Positions 53,401 to 62,400 of a DNA stretch of 64,000 nucleotides are shown here, one piece after another. The stretch is from Bacillota bacterium. Its GTDB lineage: Bacteria > Bacillota_A > Clostridia > Lachnospirales > Lachnospiraceae. The notes beneath the pieces were generated by a model that was given only the letters and a program-made list of their open reading frames with translations, had not been told where the DNA came from and did no database searches. The DNA is taken from the NCBI GenBank assembly GCA_023407175.1, contig JAEYMU010000043.1, positions 1-64,000 of the forward strand, read 5' to 3'. Both the position numbers and the translations under genes were made by a program. Position 1 is the stretch's first letter. Every line of letters starts with the position of its first letter.

Positions 53401-56400
53401 CATCTGCATTCAGAATTACATTTCCATGACTGGCATTCGTTGCAAGCTGATAGGTTAGAGTGCTTCCTTCCACATCGCTTCCGCTAAGCTGTCCAGTTTT
53501 TGCCGTATCCTCATCGGTGATCAGTGTGGAAGTATCAGCAACCGGGGCATCATTCACCGGGTTTACCGTAATGGTAACTGTTGCCGATGTTGAGATCAGG
53601 CTTCCGTCACTTACTGTGAAGGTGAAGCTGTCGCTTCCATTATAATTCAATGCCGGTGTATAGATGTAGCTTCCATCTGCATTCAGGACTACATTTCCAT
53701 GACTGGCATCCGTTACAAGCTGATAGGTTAAGGTGCTTCCCTCTACATCACTTCCCGTCAGCTGCCCATTCTTTGCTGTGTCTTCATCAGTGGCCAGCGT
53801 GGACGCATTGGCGCTCGGCGCATCATTCACCGGGTTTACCGTAATGGTTACCGTTGCCGGTAGGGAATAATCCGTTCCGTCATATACGGTATAGGTAAAG
53901 CTGTCACTTCCGTTATAATTTGCAGCAGGTGTATAGGTGTAGCTTCCATCTGCATTCAGGACTACATTTCCATGACTGGCATTGGTTGCAAGCTGATAGG
54001 TTAAGGCGCTTTCTTCCACATCACTTCCCGTCAGCTGTCCATCCTTTGCCGTATCTTCATCGGTAGTCAGGGAAGAATTGTTTGCAACAGGGGCATCATT
54101 CACCGGGTTTACTGTAATGGTAACTGTTGCCGCTGTAGAGGTCAGACTTCCGTCACTTACCGTGAAGGTGAAGCTGTCACTTCCATTATAATTTGCAGCA
54201 GGTGTATAGGTATAACTTCCATCTGCATTCAGAATTACATTTCCATGGCTGGCATTCGTTGCAAGCTGATAGGTTAAGGTGCTTCCCTCTACGTCGCTTC
54301 CACTAAGCTGTCCATCCTTTGCCGTATCTTCATCTGTGGTCAGGGAAGAATTGTTTGCAATAGGGGCATCATTCACCGGGTTTACCGTAATGGTAACTGT
54401 TGCCGCTGTAGAAGTCAGGCTTCCGTCACTTACTGTGAAAGTAAAGCTGTCGCTTCCATTATAATTCAATCCCGGTGTATAGGTATAGCTTCCATCTGGA
54501 TTCAGGACTACGTTTCCATGAGTGGCATTCGTTACAAGCTGATAGGTTAGAGTGCTTCCCTCTACATCACTTCCGGTCAGCTGTCCATCCTTTGTCGTAT
54601 CTTCATCGGTTATTAATGTAGAAGCATTGGCAACCGGTGCATCATTTACCGGGTTTACCGTAATGGTAACTGTTGCCGCTGTAGAGGTCAGGCTTCCGTC
54701 ACTTACCGTGAAGGTGAAGCTATCACTTCCGTTATAATTTGCAGCAGGTGTATAGGTGTAGCTTCCATCTGCATTCAGGACTACATTTCCATGAGTGGCA
54801 TTCATTACAAGCTGATAGGTTAGGGTGCTTCCCTCTACATCACTTCCCGTCAGCTGTCCATTCTTTGCTGTGTCTTCATCAGTGGCCAGCGTGGACCCAT
54901 TGGCAACCGGCGCATCATTCACCGGGTTTACCGTAATGGTAACTGTTGCCGCTGTAGAGGTCAGGCTTCCGTCACTTACCGTGAAGGTGAAGCTGTCGCT
55001 TCCATTGTAATTCAATGCCGGTGTATAGGTATAGCTTCCATCTGCATTCAGGACTACGTTTCCATGAGTAGCATTTGTTGCAAGCTGATAGGTTAGGGTG
55101 CTTCCTTCCACATCACTTCCGGTCAGCTGTCCGTCCTTTGCCGTGTCTTCATCAGTGATCAGTGTGGACCCATTGGCAACCGGCGCATCATTTACCGGAT
55201 TTACCGTGATAGTCACTGTGGCCGCTGTAGAGGTCAGGCTTCCGTCACTTACTGTGAAGGTGAAGCTGTCACTTCCATTATAATTGGCAACCGGTGTATA
55301 GGTATAGCTTCCATCTGTATTCAGGACTACGTTTCCATGACTGGCATTCGTTGCAAGCTGATAGGTTAAGGTGCTTCCCTCCACATCACTTCCGGTCAAC
55401 TGTCCGTCCTTTGCCGTGTCTTCATCAGTGATCAGCGTGGACCCATTGGCAACCGGTATATCGTTCACCGGGTTTACCGTGATCGTAACAGTCTTATCTT
55501 CCTCCGCATATACCCTTCCGTCATAGCCATTCCACTGGAAGCTTGTTGTTCCGTTCCAGTTTGTATCCGGCACAAAGGTTAAGGTTCCCAAATCAGATAC
55601 ATTGATTTCCTTATCAACTGTAACCGCCATACCGCCAAGGTATAAGGTTCCATTTGCCGGAAGGCTTATAATCTTTATCTTGGTCAATGCATCCGTATCC
55701 GCATCTGTATAAGCAGAGCTTACGGTGAAATCAGAAGAGGTAAAGGTTAAGGTGGTATCTTCATTCGTAGATTTTGTAATATCCTTTACAACCGGAGCGG
55801 TATTCTCCACCGGCTTCCATTCTGAGTAGGCAACTGTGGTCGGTGCACCGGTTCCGATGCCATCGTCCTTAGCTGTTACTATCAGGCGGATATACTTATG
55901 GGCCTGGGCAGAAGTCGGTGTAAAGTTTATAGACGTCGCTCCTGAGATATTCACTGCCCCCGTTCCGCTTGCGTCAGAAGCTACCTGCCATTGATAGGTA
56001 TAGGTTATGGTGGTTGTACCTGCTCCTGGTACACTGGTGTCTATAATATCATTCCAGGTTCCGGACTCTCCTGTCTGCAGGTTATCAACCTTAACGGTTC
56101 CGCTAAAGCCCGGCACCACGGTATTGACCGGTGCATCATTCACCGGGTTCACCGTAATGGTAACCGTTTTGTTTTCATCCGCATATACCGTTCCATCACA
56201 GCCATTCCACTGGAAGCTTGTTGCTCCGTTCCAGTTTGCAGCCGGCACAAAGGTTAAGGTTCCCAAATCAGATACATTGATTTCCTTATCAACTGTAACG
56301 GCAATACCTCCAATATATAAGGTTCCATTTGCCGGAAGGCTTATAATCTTTATCTTGGTCAATGCATCCGCATCTGCATCTGTATAAGCAGAGCTTCCGG

Positions 56401-59400
56401 TGAAATCAGAAGAGGTAAAGGTTAAGGTGGTATCTTCCGTTGCGGATTTTGAGAAATTTTTCACAACCGGAGTGGTATTCTCCACCGGCTTCCATTCTGA
56501 GTAGGCAACTGTGGTCGGTGTACCGGTTCCGATGCCATCGTCCTTAGCTGTTACTACCAGACGGATATACTTATGGGCCTGGGCAGAAGTCGGTGTAAAG
56601 TTTATAAACGTCGCTCCGGAGATATTCACTGCCCCCGTTCCGCTTGCGTCAGAAGCTACCTGCCATTGATAGGTATAGGTTATGGTGGTTGCACCTGCTC
56701 CTGGTACACTGGTGTCTATAATATCATTCCAGGTTCCAGACTCTCCTGTCTGCAAGTTGCCAACCCTAACGGTTCCGCTAAAGCCAGGCACCACAGTATT
56801 AACCGGTGCATCATTCACCGGGTTCACCGTAATGGTAACCGTTTTGTTTTCATCCGCATATACCGTTCCATCACAGCCATTCCACTGGAAGCTTGTTGTG
56901 CCGTTCCAGTTTGCAGCCGGCACAAAGGTTAGGGTGGACAAATCAGATACATTGATTTCTTTATCAACTGTAACCGCAATACCTCCAATATATAAGGTTC
57001 CATTTGCCGGAAGGCTTATAATCTTTATCTTAGTCAATGCATCCGTATCCGCATCTGTATAAGCAGAGCTTCCGGTGAAATCAGAAGAGGTAAAGGTTAA
57101 GGTAATATCTTCCGTTGCGGATTTTGAGAAATTCTTCACGACCGGAGCGGTATTCTCCACCAGCTTCCATTCTGAGTAGGCAACTGTAGTCGGTGCACCG
57201 GTTCCAATACCATTATCCTTGGCTGTTACTACCAGGCGGATATACTTATGGGCCTGTGCAGAGGTCGGTGTAAAGTTTATGGAAGTTGCTCCGGAGATAT
57301 TCACTGCCCCCGTTCCGCTTGCGTCAGAAGCTACCTGCCACTGATAGGTATAGGTTATGATAGTCGTACCTGCTCCCGGAACTCCGGTATCCTTCGTATC
57401 ATCCCAGGTCCCGGCTGCTCCTGTCTGAAGGCTGCCCACCTTAACGGTTCCGCTAAAGCCAGGTATCACAGTATTGACCGGTGCATCATTGACTGCCGTA
57501 ATACTGATCGTCATGACCACCGAAACGGAATACTCCTTACCATCGTAACCCTCCCAGGTCAGGCCATAGGTTCCATTCCAATTCGCAACCGGTACAAAGG
57601 ACAATTTACTGATATCGTCTATGCTAATTTCAATGGAGCCGGTAACCGGTGAACCATTATACCACAGAGTTCCCTTGGATGCATCTACGGTAACCGGTGC
57701 TATTCTGATTTTGGTTAAAGGATCATCATCAACATCTGAATATTGACCGGTGAAATTCGCAGAAGTAAAGGCAAGGGTATTATCCTCACTTTTTGAAACG
57801 GTTGAAGCCGTAATTACAGGCTTATCATTCACAGCACCGACGGTAATCTTTAAGGTCTGAGATAGGGAGGTATCCTTTCCGTTATTCTGTGTTCCGCCGT
57901 CATCAGTCAGCCATATGGTCAGTGTTACCTCTCCGTTGGCATTGTCTGCCAGTGTAAAGGTTAGTCTTCCCGTTACCGGATCAATTGCAGGCATCACCTT
58001 GAACATGGAATCCTTATCGGTTGTCACATGGAAGGTTAAGGTCTGGGACTCGTTGGAAGCGCCCGTGCTGATATCATAGGCTCTGTTGTCATAAGCCGTA
58101 TCCTTCGCATCCTCGTCAAGTACAATATCCGTATTGACCAGACTGAAGGTAGGTATGTCATTCACCGACACTACGGTAATATTAGCCAGCACCGTGTTGG
58201 AGGCCCATTCACCTCCGACCCCCATATTCCCATAGGCAGTCCACTCAAAGCTTGGTACTGTGCTTTCGCTGCTGTACCAGTCTGCCACAGGGCGGAAGAA
58301 CAATTGGCTGATATCCGCAAGATCGATTTCTTCATCTACGCTGACCGGATGTGAGGTACTTCCCAGATACAAGCTTCCATAGGAAGAATTAGGAAGGCTT
58401 ATGATCTTAATCTTTGTAAGGGCTTCTCCTGTATCTACATCAGTATAATGATTGGTAAAATCGGAGGCCTTAAAATAATAATCGGTATCCTCATTAGTTG
58501 ACACTGTAGTATTACTCAGTGACGGTGTATCATTCACCGGGTTTACCGTAATCTTTAAGCTTACCGATGCCGAGGTATCGTCTCCGCCGTTATCCGTACC
58601 GCCATTATCGGTCAGCCAAATTGTCAGGGTCACTTCTCCATTTGCATCATCCGCAAGTTCAAAGGTCAATTCTCCAGTAGAAACAGAGATTGAAGGCATT
58701 GTCTTAAACAGGTATTTCTTATCCTCAGGAACTGTTACATGGAAGGTCAGGGTTTGCGTCTCATTATCTGCTCCCGTCTTAATGTCAAGGGCCCTTCCAG
58801 GATATGACGTCACGGCTGCAGCTGCATCTTCATCCACACTAATATCGGTTGTAAGAAAGCTGAAGGTCGGCTCATCATTGATCGGATTTACCGTGATATA
58901 TACCAGTGCAGGAGCTTGGGCAAGCTCTGTGCCGGACTCTCCCATCGTACCATAGGCTGTCCACCCAAAGCTTACCTTTGTAGTGCTGCCGCCATACCAA
59001 TCCTTGACCGGCTTAAAGTACAGCTTATTGATATTTGCAATGGCAATTTCAGTCCCCACAGCCACCACATCGGGAGTTTCTGTTCCATTATCCAGATACA
59101 GGGTTCCATAGGAGGGATTCGGCAGGCTCACGATCTCTATCTTTGTGAGCACTTCACCATCATCTACATCTGTATAATGATTTTTAAAATCAGTTTCTTT
59201 AAAGGAATAATTCGTATCCTCGTTGATAGTTACTGATACGTTGCTCAAGGTCGGCGTATCATTCTTCGCATTAATGGTTATGGTGAAGGTAATCGTATCC
59301 GAAATATTAACTCCGCCGTTATCCACACCGCCACTATCCTTCAGGTATACCGTAACCGTTGCTATTCCGTTGGCATTCGCCTTGGGAGTATAGGTTAAGG

Positions 59401-62400
59401 TTCCGTCCGCACTGATTGCAGGCTGTACGGTAAACAAACTATTCTTATCATTGGTTACAATGAATTGCAGTGTCTGTTCGCTCTCATTATCTGCTCCCCG
59501 GTAGATTGAGGATGCCCAATGATTAATTGTCTGGGCACCGGCATCTTCATCGATCTCCTGATCCCCAGCGTTGGCAAAGGAGGGTTTATCATTCACCGGA
59601 GTTATGGTAATGGTAAAGGTCTGTGCTGCTGTAGTATCCTTCCCTCCATATAAGGTGCCTCCGCTGTCTCTAAGCTGCACGGTCACCTCTGTTATTCCGT
59701 AAGCATCCGCTTTTGGTGTAAAGGTTAACACCCCTGTATCCGAAATTGCCGGCTGAACTAAGAACAAGGAAGGATCGGCTGCGGTAACAAGAAACTCAAG
59801 TGTCTGGATCTCTTCGTTGGAAGGTCCCTTCGTTATATTTGTTGCCCATCCAGTGATGGTTGAAGCAGCTGAATCCTCTAACACAGTTATATTGGAGCCC
59901 TTGGTAAAGGAAGGTATATCATCCACGGGAAGTATGGTGACAATGAAGGTATCCGTGGCTGGAAGCTCTCCATCCGTAACCGTAACAGTAATCGTCACTG
60001 TTCCGTATTGATCTTTGAGGGGTACCAGCTTGATGGTACGGTTCGCTCCGGTACCTCCAAGGATAATGCCGCTTTGCGGTATCAAATCCGTATCACTTGA
60101 TGTAGCCGTAACCACCAGGCTTCCGGCTGCCTTCTCCACATCACCCACATAAAAGGATATAATACCGGTGGAGGAATCCTCATATATGGTTTGATCCTCC
60201 AGTCTCACAATTGATGCCGGATTGGAGCTGATTGTTGGCCGGTCATTTACCGGCTTGACATTTAGCCGGATGGTTTTTATGGTTGTAGCGGTGCCGTCGC
60301 TTACCTTGATTACCAGATTGACAATTCCGTTCTGATTGAGTGCCGGATTAAGTGTCAGTGTAATCGTACCGCCTGAAGTATAGCTTTTGATAATAGATGC
60401 ATCCGGCAATATGGTCTGATTTCCGGATATTATCTCATAGGTAAGAGAATCTGGGGCTGTCTCAAGATCTGCAATTGTTATGGTCACACCGGACAGCTCC
60501 GTATCCTCATCTGTCTCAAGTGTATTCTCAGAGGTTATCGTAGGAAGATCATTCACCGGAAGTACTGTAAAGGTAAAGCTTCTGGTCGATACCGCTCCTT
60601 CTGCATCCTCAGCTCTGATCGTTATGGTTGTGGAACCAAAGGCATTGGCCAGAGGTGTTAAGGTGATTGTCCGGTTTGCTCCGCTTCCACCGATTACGAT
60701 ACCGGAAGTATCAATTAAGGAAGCTTTTCCGGAAGATGCCGTAACATCCACCAGCTCAACGTCGCTATCGATATCTCCGATGGTAAAGCTGATCGGTCCT
60801 ACAGAAGCATCCTCATAAATCGTCTGGTTTGCGATAAAGCCGATATTCGGTGCATCATTAACCGGGCTGATGGTCACATAAAATGTCGTATGAGTGGTTT
60901 CCACCCCATCTGAAACATATACCGTTATGCCTACCGTACCTCCGGAACCTGTATTGGCATTTTCCACCGGTGTAATAACAAGCGTACGGTTTTCTCCGGT
61001 TCCTCCGAAAGCAATTCCGCTATTACTTATTAAGTTTGTGTTACTTGACTCCGCATATAACGTCAGATTGGCTGCCTTTAATTCAACATCCCCGACCGTA
61101 AAGTGAATTTCGGAGGAAGCTGTATCCTCCACCATGCTCTGGTTGGAAATCGTCGAGATTGTCGGTGCATCGTTAACAGCCTTTACCTTAACGGTAAAAA
61201 TTCTTGTAGTGACTGCTCCGTCACGGTCTCTGGCAGTAACTATAATAACTGTGGTTCCATTTACATTAGCTGCCGGAGTAAGTCCCACATTCATTCCCGT
61301 AGGGGTTGTTGTCAGGGATATATTCTCATCCGGAAATAAAACCTGGTCGCCGGCCTTAACGGTGATGCTGAGAACGTCGTCTGCATCCACATCAGATACC
61401 GTGATACTGTTCCAGGGAATTGAATTATCCTCATTCACCTCCACAAAATCATCTCCGGTAATTACCGGGGCATCATTGACCGGTATTACTGTCAGGTTGA
61501 AATTTCTTACAGCCGTATCCCCGCCGGAATTAGTGGCAGTTATGGTAATCCCTACGGTTCCGTATTGGTTGGTAAGAGGGTCAAATGCAACCCTCCATCG
61601 TTGTCTGGTTCCGTTTAAATCTAACTTTTCAAGAATAATATGTTCATCATCGCCTGAAATCACTGTGGGATCACCCGATGTAACGGTTATATTATCTCCA
61701 TAGCCTTGTTCCACATCAAAATATATATAACCTGACTGGGTGTCCTCCAGCGTGGATTGTCCTAATATGTAGCTGATAATCGGTGTTCCCGGACCGCCGC
61801 TTTCAACAATCTCCACTGTAAATTCAGTGTATTCCTCCAGGCCACCAGGGTCTGTTACATAGACCCGGATTGTTGTAGTCCCGATTTTCGCCGTCGTAGT
61901 TATCTTTACGGTACGGTTTCCATCCGAGCCGCCAAAGGCAACGGCTGAAATATATTCCGGATCATAATCAGCTCTCAGACTTAAATCTCCTGCTTCATTA
62001 TCAATATCATACACCTTCACCGGATATTCGTCTGAGGTAGAGCTTATGTTCTGTAAATGGTTGGCAACTCTTCCAATATACGGAGCATCATTCACATTCT
62101 CTACGGTAACCTGAAAGGTTATCGTATCTGTAAGGCTTCCGTCGCTGACGGTCATTGTAATGGTTACAGTGCCGGTCGCATTTTCAGCTGGTATAAAGGT
62201 AATTGTACGGCTGCCTGCGCTTTTTCCTAATATAATGCCGCCCCAGGTAGGTATAATTGCATCATTGGAGGAGACTGCCGATACAACAAGTGCCGCTTCA
62301 TTATTATCAATATCACTTACCGTAAAGGTAAAAGCTGAGGATATCATATCCTCAGAGATTGTTTTATTAGAAATAGGATCAAAAACAGGTGCATCATTCA

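Noticed and set aside
52641..55283. Series of 61-aa plus-strand frames spaced 273 bases apart
   Set aside because: They are antisense shadows of the 273-bp adhesin repeats; the spacing equals the repeat period and no ribosome sites support them.
52450..57490. CRISPR-like tandem repeats
   Set aside because: Repeats are long, contiguous, in frame with the adhesin and lack unique spacers.
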